Assembly (NCBI GenBank): GCA_024278975.1 | Contig: JAJRSD010000083.1 | Coordinates: forward strand, 24,967-88,966 | Direction of reading: 5' to 3' | Source: Bacteroidota bacterium | Lineage (GTDB): Bacteria > Bacteroidota > Bacteroidia > Bacteroidales > Prolixibacteraceae | DNA length: 64,000 nucleotides | Part shown: positions 8,139 through 16,968 of the stretch, piece by piece | Layout of the letters: each line of letters opens with the position of its first letter | Numbering within the stretch: the stretch's first letter is position 1 | Made by a program: the position numbers and the translations under genes | Notes under the pieces: generated by a model | Seen by the model: the letters and a program-made list of their open reading frames with translations, nothing else | Database searches by the model: none | Told to the model about the DNA's origin: nothing

Positions 8139-9740
8139 CTAAAAATTGCTGTTTAATAATTCCTCTGTTTCTTTTAGTGCCAGACCATCTGAAGTCATTT
8201 TCCAAGTTTTTCCAACCATATCGGCATCCCATGTATTCGACACATTATCAATATCGTAAATTATCTTAATCATATTCTCCCCAAGAAAAACTGATTTTCC
8301 TTCCGGTATTTTTATGGTGATATCAACATCTTGATTACGCCATTTGCCGTCTTCGTCTAATAAAAAGTATGGGTCGAATAACAATGTTGAGTCGTTTAAT
8401 TCGTAAATGTATATTATATCTTCGGCAGATTCTTTTGCATCTTCGCGAGTTTTCCCTCTCGCCGCTTTCTTCACCGAAACAATAAAATTATCGCTTCCCG
8501 ATTTTACTATATCTAAATTTGGTTCCCCCATCATAACTTCATCGCCATTAATAATCATAATCTTAAAGTTATTAATATCGAGGTCGAGTTCAGCATAGTC
8601 GTCATATTTATCATCGGCAAGTTTTAAGTACAGGGTTTCGCACGAGTCGCACGAAATTGTTTTATTCACTGTTATCGATGACTTACTTTTATAATTTCCA
8701 ACCTGCCCTGCCGAAACAACTATTAGCGAAACAAGTGCAATTAACCAAACCCCAATCATACTTAATCCTATGGCTGTGTTATTTGTTTTATAGCGAAACA
8801 CCAGTTTTGTTCCGATAAAAAGCATTGCAAGCATCGGAATTCCCACTAATAACCCGATTGCAATTAATCCAAATGTTACTGTTCCGGGTTCAACAAAATG
8901 GTTAAAGAAACCGGGAACCTGAATGTCGGGACTCCAAATTAACGGCCAGCCATCAACAAAAGAGTGCCCGATTGCAAGTGTTGAAATAAACCCTAACAGA
9001 CCAAAAAATCCGGAGATAATTAAAACAATACCAATTATTATTACAATTACTTTTAGCAAAACTTTAAATATATTGTAAGCCACGTCGCCTGCACCTTCAA
9101 CACCTTTTTTCCCTTTCGAATAAGTGTCTGACTCTTTAAACTTTTTGTAACTCTCTTTTACTTCGGCAACTTCCTCTTTTATCGACTTTTCAATATTTTT
9201 CACAGTTGCTTCTTGTCCACGCATTTCGAGGCGTTGAGTAGTGTTTATCGCTTTCGGAACTGCAATCCAAAGAATAAAGTATGCAATTAAAGCTGCTCCT
9301 GAAGTTACAAAAAACAGGGCTACAAAAATAATTCGCAGAATTACCGGATCCATATTAAAGTATGCCGAAAGTCCACCACAAACACCACCTAAAACACGGT
9401 GCTCGGGGTCGCGGTACAGTCTTCTTTTTCTTTTAGATTCAGTGTAAACAGGTTCTTCTTCTTCTCCCTCTCCTTCTTCTTCGGCAATAATTTCCGGAGT
9501 TCCCATTATTTCAATTATATTGTTTACCATTTCAACTGTAACGACTATTTTCTCTTCGGTTGATTTTTCGCTGAAAATTTCAGCAATCCTCGCTTCAATG
9601 TCCGAAACAATCTCTCTCCCCTCTTCTCCGCTACCAAAATGGTTTTTTAATTTAATTAGATATTTCTGGAGTACCTCGTACGCATCTTCTTCGATGTGAA
9701 AAATGGTACCACTTATATTTATTGTAAATGTCTTTTTCAT
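8139..9740 (-). CDS. PspC-domain membrane protein
   Basis: RRLYRDPEHRVLGGVCGGLSAYFNMDPVILRIIFVALFFVTSGAALIAYFILWIAVPK. Confidence 0.92.
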   Translation of the reverse strand: MKKTFTINISGTIFHIEEDAYEVLQKYLIKLKNHFGSGEEGREIVSDIEARIAEIFSEKSTEEKIVVTVEMVNNIIEIMGTPEIIAEEEGEGEEEEPVYTESKRKRRLYRDPEHRVLGGVCGGLSAYFNMDPVILRIIFVALFFVTSGAALIAYFILWIAVPKAINTTQRLEMRGQEATVKNIEKSIKEEVAEVKESYKKFKESDTYSKGKKGVEGAGDVAYNIFKVLLKVIVIIIGIVLIISGFFGLLGFISTLAIGHSFVDGWPLIWSPDIQVPGFFNHFVEPGTVTFGLIAIGLLVGIPMLAMLFIGTKLVFRYKTNNTAIGLSMIGVWLIALVSLIVVSAGQVGNYKSKSSITVNKTISCDSCETLYLKLADDKYDDYAELDLDINNFKIMIINGDEVMMGEPNLDIVKSGSDNFIVSVKKAARGKTREDAKESAEDIIYIYELNDSTLLFDPYFLLDEDGKWRNQDVDITIKIPEGKSVFLGENMIKIIYDIDNVSNTWDADMVGKTWKMTSDGLALKETEELLNSNF

Positions 9741-9832
9741 CTCATTATTATTTTAAATTTTTTACGGGCATTCGATGTATCTCGCGTATAGTTTTTTTTC
9801 TGTGTTATAAATATGCTGTTTGCTCGTTTCAT
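9737..9832 (-). CDS. Possible 31-aa small ORF, ATGA-coupled to the PspC gene
   Basis: MKRANSIFITQKKNYTRDTSNARKKFKIIMR*; stop TGA 9737-9739 overlaps the PspC ATG 9738-9740; same AATGAGATGAAA leader as PspC. Confidence 0.3.
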   Translation of the reverse strand: MKRANSIFITQKKNYTRDTSNARKKFKIIMR

Positions 9833-9851
9833 CTCATTATAATTTTAATAG

Positions 9852-10184
9852 TTACGATCTATTATTTTTAACTGTACCTACAGATTCTACTAATTCTCCC
9901 CACGAATTTTCCAGATCTCCTAGAAATTTTCGTCCACTGTCTGTTAATTCGTAGTATTTACGCGGCGGTCCTTGTGTAGATTCCTCCCAACGGTAAGTTA
10001 ATAATCCTGCATTTTTTAAGCGGGTGAGCAGTGGATAAAGTGTTCCTTCAACCACTATTAATTTTGCTTCTTTTAATGCCTGAATTATATTGCTTGCGTA
10101 GAGAGGTTTGCCGTCCAGAACAAGAAGTATGCAATATTCCAAAACTCCTTTCCTCATCTGTGCTTTTGCATTTTCTATTTTCAT
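9852..10184 (-). CDS. PadR-family transcriptional regulator
   Basis: MRKGVLEYCILLVLDGKPLYASNIIQALKEAKLIVVEGTLYPLLTRLKNAGLLTYRWEESTQGPPRKYYELTDSGRKFL. Confidence 0.92.
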   Translation of the reverse strand: MKIENAKAQMRKGVLEYCILLVLDGKPLYASNIIQALKEAKLIVVEGTLYPLLTRLKNAGLLTYRWEESTQGPPRKYYELTDSGRKFLGDLENSWGELVESVGTVKNNRS

Positions 10185-10236
10185 CTCAATAAATTCTAAT
10201 ATGTGTACATAATTGCGTTCTCTAAATCTCTCAGAT

Positions 10237-10668
10237 TTAAATTTCCCAAACTTTCTCTGAAGTCATCCACGCTTCCAGTTCCAACGAAGTTTCAACATCT
10301 TCGTTTACCAGAAACAGGTCTCCGTTTAACATCCACTCTTCAATTCCCAAATCATTGTCGTTCTCCAGAGTATATCCAAACCCTGCGACTCTGAAATGGT
10401 TTTCGTCGAACATCCAATTTTCTAACTCTAAAGTTGGATCGTTTTCATTTTCTAATAACGTGAAATTGAAATTTTCAGTTGTTGAACCTGAAGTTTCTGT
10501 CGCTTTTGGAGTTTCAATCATCGCGAGGGCAATTTTGTTGAAACTACTGTTTTCTAAAAGCTTCTTCCAAAAATCCTGACCGCTAACTGTTAAACTAATT
10601 AGAACGAAACTAACTACTACTGCTACCGACCTTAAAATTGTTTTCTGAACATTGTCTTTTGTTTTCAT
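10237..10668 (-). CDS. Exported protein with three LE-x-WM repeats, function unknown
   Basis: Signal-like N-terminus; LELENWMFDENHF, LGIEEWMLNGDLF, LELEAWMTSEKVW. Confidence 0.65.
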   Translation of the reverse strand: MKTKDNVQKTILRSVAVVVSFVLISLTVSGQDFWKKLLENSSFNKIALAMIETPKATETSGSTTENFNFTLLENENDPTLELENWMFDENHFRVAGFGYTLENDNDLGIEEWMLNGDLFLVNEDVETSLELEAWMTSEKVWEI

Positions 10669-10799
10669 GGCTTTTTTGTTTCTGTTTGTTTTTGTTTTTC
10701 TGTTTTCTTGTTATTATGACGCTGTTTTTTTAATAATGTTACAAACTATAAGGAACTATTTTAAAGAAACTACTCTTTTTTACCTTGTTGTTTGCAATG

Positions 10800-10843
10800 C
10801 AAATATATGTATTTATTTTAGTACTATGCAACACAAAGTACTA
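10800..10843 (-). promoter_or_regulatory. Candidate promoter (-7 TATATTTG on minus, 10800-10807) with inverted repeat TAGTACT-N11-AGTACTA (10819-10843)
   Basis: Upstream of the 10668-to-7563 gene set that includes a PadR regulator; perfect 7-bp inverted repeat. Confidence 0.4.
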
Positions 10844-11073
10844 TAAAAATAATAATTAATTTTAAAAGAGAGCATAAAGTGCTGTGTAAAAGCAATCTAT
10901 GGAGTATTAAAAAATTGGGTATTTTTTGCGATTATTCTCAAAAAGTAATATAAACTGTTGTCATTACGAGGGGTCGCCCAAATTAATTGGGCATAATAAG
11001 TAAATGACAGAGAGATGCTGAATCGAGTTCTCCCATGAGAGTCCTTTGGATAGCATGACGCTATAATTTTAAC

Positions 11074-11099
11074 GTCACCCTGAACTTGTTTCAGGGTCT
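11074..11099. repeat. Dispersed intergenic repeat GTCACCCTGAACTTGTTTCAGGGTCT
   Basis: Closely matches the reverse complement of the right arm of the palindrome at 38644..38706. Confidence 0.6.
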
Positions 11100-11496
11100 T
11101 TTAACAAAATCTGTCATTGGCAGCGAAGCGAAGTAATATCTAATTTAACCAAACATTAGCGATATATTTTACTAAAATATATCTTGTCTCACCACCCATT
11201 ACTTTGTCTCTTTTAAATTGTTAATAACCTATTAACATGTTGTTCAAAAGTTGCCAAAATTGTTTAATAAATATCCGATTAAGGTTTTGGTAGTAATGTT
11301 AAAATATGTGAACTTTCGTCGCCTTTTTAAAATGATATTAGCCTTTAGTTTTGAGGTTTGAAAAAGGTTAAATTAGAACCAGAAATATGATAAAATCAGT
11401 TGTGATAGTTAAAGATTATGGTATTGTATTCTCATTCAACAAATCAAAAAATAACATACTATTCATTTATTTAAATTCTATTAAAAACAATTTTTT

Positions 11497-14043
11497 ATGA
11501 AAAAAACAATTTTGTCATCTGTAATGGTGGCTATTTTTAGCTTACTTGGTTTTGCAACTTTTGCTCAGGGAACAATTAAAGGGGTAATTGTTGACACGGA
11601 AACCAGCGAAGCATTAATAGGAGCCAGTGTAGTTCTCGATGGTACAACTATTGGAACTGTTACCAACATTAATGGAGAATTCTCGCTTTCGGTTAAAGAG
11701 GGCGACCAAAAAATTAACATCTCTTATATAGGATATGTTACTCAACAAGTTAATGTAAAAGTTTCTAGTGGGAAAACCATCGACATTGGAGAAGTAAAAC
11801 TTCAATCTGATGCGGTAGGTATTAGCGAAGTAATGGTGCTTGCATCTGTTGCTGTAAGGCGGAAAACCCCGGTTGCGGTTTCGTCGATAGATCCAACAGA
11901 AATTGCTGAAAAATTGGGAACTCAAGAGTATCCTGAGATTTTAAAATCTACTCCCGGAATTTATGCAACTCGTCAGGGAGGTGGTTTTGGCGACTCGCGT
12001 ATTAATGTTCGTGGTTTCGATATGAAAAACACAGCAGTACTTATTAACGGTGTTCCGGTAAACGACATGGAGAACGGCTGGGTTTATTGGAGTAACTGGG
12101 CAGGTTTATCTGAAGTTACACGCTCGATGCAGGTACAACGTGGTCTTGGAGCTTCTAAACTTTCGATTGGTTCGGTTGGTGGTACTATTAACATTATTAC
12201 CAAAACTACCGATGCTAAAAAAGGTGGAAGTGTTTATACCGGTGTTGGAAACGATGGTTATAGGAAAACTTCGTTTACACTCTCTTCCGGATTAAGTGAA
12301 AAAGGATGGGCAATGTCTTTGTCGGGAGCCCGTGCAACAGGAAACGGCTGGGTTGATGCAACTCAATTCGAAGGCTGGTCGTATTTTGCAAGTATATCTA
12401 AACGCTGGACAAATCAAATGTTAACATTTACTGCATTTGGTGCTCCGCAAGTTCACGGACAACGTTCGAGCACTCAAAGTATTGAGCAGGTTAAAGACCC
12501 TGCAAAAGGGTTACGTTTTAACCCTGACTGGGGATACAAAGATGGGCAAACATATAATTTGAGAACCAATTTCTATCATAAACCACAAATGTCGTTAAAC
12601 CATTATTTAACAATTAGCGACAATATGACTTTGGCAACATCTGCTTATTATTCGTTCGGAACAGGTGGTGGAACAGGCAATTACGGTTCTAACCAAAACG
12701 CATTTTACACTTATAAAACTCCTGATAATTTAATTGATTACGACAGGATTGTTGCTGAAAATGTAGCAAATGGAAATGGCGGTTCAACTGCAATTATGCG
12801 TGCATCAAGAAACGATCATAACTGGATGGGTGTTCTATCTAACCTTCAGTATAATTTAAATGAAAACTGGGAATTAAGTGGTGGTTTAGATTTACGACAT
12901 TACATCGGAAAACACTACCGCGAAGTTACAGATTTAATGGGCGGTGACTTTGTTTTATCCACAGAAGATAAAAACAACCCGGATAAAATTGCACGTGTAG
13001 GCGATAGGATTGGTTATTCGAACGAAGGTGTTGTAACATGGCAAGGATTATTTGGTCAGGTAGAATATTCGAAAGACAAATTATCTACATTTTTTGCAGC
13101 CTCTGTTTCAAACTCAGGATATCAACGTATAGACTATTTTAATTATTTAGACAGCGATCCCAACCAAACTTCAGAGAAAGTAAATCATCAGGGTTTTGTA
13201 ACAAAAGGTGGAGCAAATTATAATATTAACGAAAAGCACAACGTTTTTGCCAATATTGGGTACTTCGAAAAAGCACCAACTTTCGATGCTGTTTTTATCA
13301 ATTACGTGAATGATATTAATACTGGAGCCACAAACGAAAAAACCATGTCTTATGAAATTGGTTATGGTTACAGTAGTCAGAATTTTACTGTTAATATTAA
13401 TGCATATTCAACCAACTGGAAAGATAAATATTTCCGACGCTCTATTAGACAACCTGATGGAGAATTTTATCAGGCAAATATTCAAGGAGTAAATGCTCTA
13501 CACCAGGGTATCGAAATGGATTTTAAATGGAAGCCTGTTAAAGATCTTAGAATTACAGGTATGGCATCTTTGGGTGACTGGACATGGCAAAACGATTTAG
13601 TTGACGTACCAATAGTAAACGACAACCAAGAAGTAATTGGATATGTTGATTTATATATTGCAGGTTTAAAAGTTGGCGATGCTGCACAAACAACATTTGC
13701 CCTTGGAGCAGATTACGAACTTTTTGAAGGGTTTAAAATTGGAGTGAATTACAACTATTACGAGAATTTATATGCACAATACGATCCAACAGGGAGAGGA
13801 GATGAAGCTAAAAAAGGTGTGCAGCCCTGGAAAGTTCCTGCGTATGGTTTAGTTGATGCAAATATTAGATACCGGTTTAAAATTGGCGATTTCGATGCTA
13901 CATTATACGGAAATATCATAAATATATTTGATACTGAATTTATTTCGGATGCTGATGATGGAAAGAATAACGATTGGCAATCAGCAAGAGTTTATTATGG
14001 TATTGGCAGAAATTGGTCGACAGGTTTAAGAATTAACTTCTAA
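11497..14043 (+). CDS. TonB-dependent outer-membrane receptor with N-terminal carboxypeptidase-regulatory-like domain
   Basis: GTIKGVIVDTETSEALIGASVVLDGTTIGTVTNINGEFSL; plug ILKSTPGIYATRQGGGFGDSRINVRGFDMKNTAVLINGVPVNDMENGWVYWSNW; C-terminal beta-barrel. Confidence 0.95.
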   Translation: MKKTILSSVMVAIFSLLGFATFAQGTIKGVIVDTETSEALIGASVVLDGTTIGTVTNINGEFSLSVKEGDQKINISYIGYVTQQVNVKVSSGKTIDIGEVKLQSDAVGISEVMVLASVAVRRKTPVAVSSIDPTEIAEKLGTQEYPEILKSTPGIYATRQGGGFGDSRINVRGFDMKNTAVLINGVPVNDMENGWVYWSNWAGLSEVTRSMQVQRGLGASKLSIGSVGGTINIITKTTDAKKGGSVYTGVGNDGYRKTSFTLSSGLSEKGWAMSLSGARATGNGWVDATQFEGWSYFASISKRWTNQMLTFTAFGAPQVHGQRSSTQSIEQVKDPAKGLRFNPDWGYKDGQTYNLRTNFYHKPQMSLNHYLTISDNMTLATSAYYSFGTGGGTGNYGSNQNAFYTYKTPDNLIDYDRIVAENVANGNGGSTAIMRASRNDHNWMGVLSNLQYNLNENWELSGGLDLRHYIGKHYREVTDLMGGDFVLSTEDKNNPDKIARVGDRIGYSNEGVVTWQGLFGQVEYSKDKLSTFFAASVSNSGYQRIDYFNYLDSDPNQTSEKVNHQGFVTKGGANYNINEKHNVFANIGYFEKAPTFDAVFINYVNDINTGATNEKTMSYEIGYGYSSQNFTVNINAYSTNWKDKYFRRSIRQPDGEFYQANIQGVNALHQGIEMDFKWKPVKDLRITGMASLGDWTWQNDLVDVPIVNDNQEVIGYVDLYIAGLKVGDAAQTTFALGADYELFEGFKIGVNYNYYENLYAQYDPTGRGDEAKKGVQPWKVPAYGLVDANIRYRFKIGDFDATLYGNIINIFDTEFISDADDGKNNDWQSARVYYGIGRNWSTGLRINF

Positions 14044-14055
14044 AAAAGTATTAAA

Positions 14056-15192
14056 ATGAAAAAGATATTATTTATAGCGACACTCGCAATTGTAGTTGTT
14101 TTCAATGCTTGTACTCCAATGCAGGAAATCAACGATGAAATTGACAAATTGATTGCTGATGATGACAAAACAGCAATTTTCTTAAAAGACAGAGCAATAG
14201 CTCCGGCTGCTTATACTCTTACCGACGAAGACTACGAACTCTCGAGTAACGAAAGTGTGAGTAAGTATAAAAGCTTCTCGAAATATGCTTTACCAAAAGA
14301 CTATCTTCCTGAGATTTTAAATATAAAATTTTCGGCAGACGATGCTCAATCGATGGTGGTTACGTACGCTTTTTATTCGAAACCGATAAAAGATAAAGAT
14401 AATGCCTATGAAATTAGTGATGAAGATTACATAAGCATGGGACAGAAGTATGGAAATTTTAGTGATGAAGATGTTGCTGAATCGTTAATTGGTAAGTTAT
14501 TCGATAGAATAATGTATGCCGATGAAGTCGGTGCTGAAAAAACTGCACAATATATTTTATTTTCAAAATATAATACGCGTTATATAAGAGTAAATGCTGA
14601 TGGTACGAGCGAAGAGGTTGGTTACGACAAAAATGCAGAAGAGGTTACCGACGAAATTTACGAGGCAACAGGAAATGGTAAGTATAAAACTTTTTATACA
14701 ATTAATGATGCATTGGAAGATTTGGCACAATATGCCACCGAAAATGGAAAAAATCCTGTTACATACGCCGGCACAGTGTATAAAAATTACATCGACACAT
14801 ATATAGTTTATCTGTTTAATGGTACAAATTGGCTGGCTAAACAGAGTGTTATGCCAGTTGCAGAGGAGTTAAATTATGCATTAAACGCTGATGATATTAC
14901 TCAAAGTACATGGTGGGCCGACCCTGCAATTAAAATCACTTTAACATCTGAAGATTATGCTCTTTACCCGGAATCTGCCAAGTATGGTAACTTCGACCTC
15001 CGTAGTGGAAAAGTACCGGGAACGGATCATGGTAAATTAATTGAGATGATTACCGGGATGTTAGACACTAATTATAGTATTGTTGAGGATCAACAATATT
15101 TAGTAACATATAATTATTATGATGGTAGTTCCGGCGCTACTAATATTCGTTTGATTAAAAACGGCGGAACCTGGTCTGAAGTTACAGATTAA
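14056..15192 (+). CDS. Lipoprotein of unknown function with repeated DEDY/KYGNF-like units
   Basis: Lipobox VVFNACTP; YTLTDEDYELSS..KYKSFSKY, YEISDEDYISMGQKYGNFSDED, ITLTSEDYALYPESAKYGNFD. Confidence 0.7.
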   Translation: MKKILFIATLAIVVVFNACTPMQEINDEIDKLIADDDKTAIFLKDRAIAPAAYTLTDEDYELSSNESVSKYKSFSKYALPKDYLPEILNIKFSADDAQSMVVTYAFYSKPIKDKDNAYEISDEDYISMGQKYGNFSDEDVAESLIGKLFDRIMYADEVGAEKTAQYILFSKYNTRYIRVNADGTSEEVGYDKNAEEVTDEIYEATGNGKYKTFYTINDALEDLAQYATENGKNPVTYAGTVYKNYIDTYIVYLFNGTNWLAKQSVMPVAEELNYALNADDITQSTWWADPAIKITLTSEDYALYPESAKYGNFDLRSGKVPGTDHGKLIEMITGMLDTNYSIVEDQQYLVTYNYYDGSSGATNIRLIKNGGTWSEVTD

Positions 15193-15210
15193 TCCGCTTT
15201 AACAAATATT

Positions 15211-15240
15211 AAAAAAAGCCGCTTTATGCGGCTTTTTTTT
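15211..15240 (+). terminator. Rho-independent terminator
   Basis: AAAAAAAGCCGC-TTTAT-GCGGCTTTTTTTT. Confidence 0.85.
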
Positions 15241-15251
15241 GCTTCAATACC

Positions 15252-15390
15252 CTCGCTCCTGCGCTATTGTATCGTGTGGTAATGTTGTTTCGAGTTCAAA
15301 GTTCAAAGTTCAAAGTTCCAAGTTTCGGGTTGGCGGGTTTTCTTTTTACTGAATGGTAGTTCAATCGTGCACCGGTAAGGGTTAAAACTC
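15252..15390. repeat. Intergenic direct repeat, copy 1
   Basis: CGCTCCTGCGCTATTGTATCGTGTGGTAATGTTGTTTCGAGTT...TTTCGGGTTGGCGG...GTTCAATCGTGCACCGG. Confidence 0.75.
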
Positions 15391-15400
15391 TCCCTCTTCT

Positions 15401-15463
15401 CCCTCTCTTCGCGAAGAGAGGGACGATAATTTGGTAGTCTGATTTATCAGACTGCTAAATTAT
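15401..15463. repeat. Two consecutive palindromes: 22-bp CCCTCTCTTCGCGAAGAGAGGG and 18-bp-arm hairpin ATAATTTGGTAGTCTGAT-TT-ATCAGACTGCTAAATTAT
   Basis: 15401-15422 perfect; 15426-15463 with 16/18 paired. Confidence 0.75.
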
Positions 15464-15531
15464 CAGGGTGAGTAATCTAAATTGTGCAAACCATTCTCAA
15501 TTAGCTCAAACTGAGCGCAAATATAATCGTA

Positions 15532-15660
15532 CCTCCGCTCCTGCGCTATTGTATCGTGTGGTAATGTTGTTTCGAGTTTAAAGTTTAAGGTTTCGGGTTG
15601 GCGGAACAGGCAGGTTTTCTTTTACTGAACGCAGTTCAATCGCGCACCGGCGAGGAGGGT
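15532..15660. repeat. Intergenic direct repeat, copy 2
   Basis: Same CGCTCCTGCGCTATTGTATCGTGTGGTAATGTTGTTTCGAGTT...TTTCGGGTTGGCGG...GTTCAATCGCGCACCGG unit as 15252..15390. Confidence 0.75.
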
Positions 15661-15664
15661 TTTA

Positions 15665-15779
15665 GATGCCCCTGTTTCCACTTACAAGCGCAAGCGCTTG
15701 CAAGTTCCAATAATCCCCCTGAATCAGCGGATAGTCGCAGGCAATTAACCGTTTAGGTTATTGACGGAGACAGGGGTAT
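15665..15779. repeat. Small terminal-inverted-repeat element with internal palindrome
   Basis: ATGCCCCTGTTTCC ... GGAGACAGGGGTAT ends; internal ACTTACAAGCG-CAAG-CGCTTGCAAGT (15680-15705). Confidence 0.55.
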
Positions 15780-15845
15780 TTAAATTCATCATTTAATAAC
15801 CTGTTTTATTAAAATGAATTCTTATTTTTGTCCCCTATTTATTGT

Positions 15846-16844
15846 ATGAAAATGGAACAAGTACAAATTAATAAGATGTTGGAAGGGAAGGGTTTTATTG
15901 ATGAACCGATTGACCCGAAACTGGATTTGGTTAAGGAAATTAACCGTCTGAAAAAAGAGAGAAACGCCGTAATTCTCAGCCACTTTTATGTTGAAGGCGA
16001 GTTGCAGGATATTGCAGATTATGTGGGCGACAGTCTTGGACTGGCACAGGCAGCAGCAAATACCGATGCAGAAACGATAGTTTTTGTGGGCGTTCATTTT
16101 ATGGCCGAAACAGCAAAAATTATCAATCCTCAGAAAAAGGTAATATTACCCGATTTAAAAGCAAGTTGCTCGCTTGCAGAATCGGCACCGGCCGAAAAAT
16201 TTGCAGCATTCAAAGCAAAATATCCCAACCATAAAGTTATTACTTACGTAAATGCAACTGCCGACTTAAAAACAATGTCCGACATTGTTTGTACTTCGGC
16301 GAATGCCCAAAAAATTGTTGAAAGTTTCCCAAAAGATCAGAAGTTAATTTTTGCCCCCGATAAAAACCTTGGTAATTATATTAATAGTATCACCGGGCGT
16401 AATATGGTTTTATGGGACGGCGCCTGTGTTGTACACGAACAATATTCAGTAGAAAAAATTGCTGATTTAATAGATGAACATTCAGATGCAGAATTTATTG
16501 CTCATCCCGAATGTGAAAAACCTGTTCTTTTGCTGGCAAAACATATTGGTTCAACAACGTCGCTTTTAAACTACGTTCAGTCGAGTAGTGCGAAAAAATT
16601 TATTGTTGCAACCGAAAGTGGTATTCTACACCAGATGATAAAAGCGTGCCCCGATAAAATTTTCATTCCGGCTCCGTCAATCGACTCAACCTGCGGATGT
16701 AACGACTGTGAGTTTATGAAACTTAACAGTATGCAAAAACTTTATAATTGCATGAAATACGAGCAACCCGAAGTTACTCTCCCGGAGGATGTAATCGAAA
16801 AAGCCCGAATCCCAATTCAACGAATGTTGGATATTTCAAAATAA
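15846..16844 (+). CDS. nadA: Quinolinate synthase NadA
   Basis: AVILSHFYVEGELQDIADYVGDSLGLAQAAA, DLKASCSLAESAPAE, SIDSTCGCNDCEFMKLN; ATG 15846 preferred over the TTG at 15828 used in the track. Confidence 0.95.
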   Translation: MKMEQVQINKMLEGKGFIDEPIDPKLDLVKEINRLKKERNAVILSHFYVEGELQDIADYVGDSLGLAQAAANTDAETIVFVGVHFMAETAKIINPQKKVILPDLKASCSLAESAPAEKFAAFKAKYPNHKVITYVNATADLKTMSDIVCTSANAQKIVESFPKDQKLIFAPDKNLGNYINSITGRNMVLWDGACVVHEQYSVEKIADLIDEHSDAEFIAHPECEKPVLLLAKHIGSTTSLLNYVQSSSAKKFIVATESGILHQMIKACPDKIFIPAPSIDSTCGCNDCEFMKLNSMQKLYNCMKYEQPEVTLPEDVIEKARIPIQRMLDISK

Positions 16845-16968
16845 ATATTTCCCGTTTAATTATTTTCATACGGTTTGTGAATACAGCAAAAAAAGTTTTT
16901 AAGTCTGTGGTTAATGTTTATTCAATGAATAAATTAACTTTAAGGTCTTAATTTTTAAACTGAGAATT

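Noticed and set aside
10652-10846. 64-aa plus ORF rich in F/V/L
   Set aside because: Lies over the T-rich leader and promoter of the opposite operon; likely compositional.
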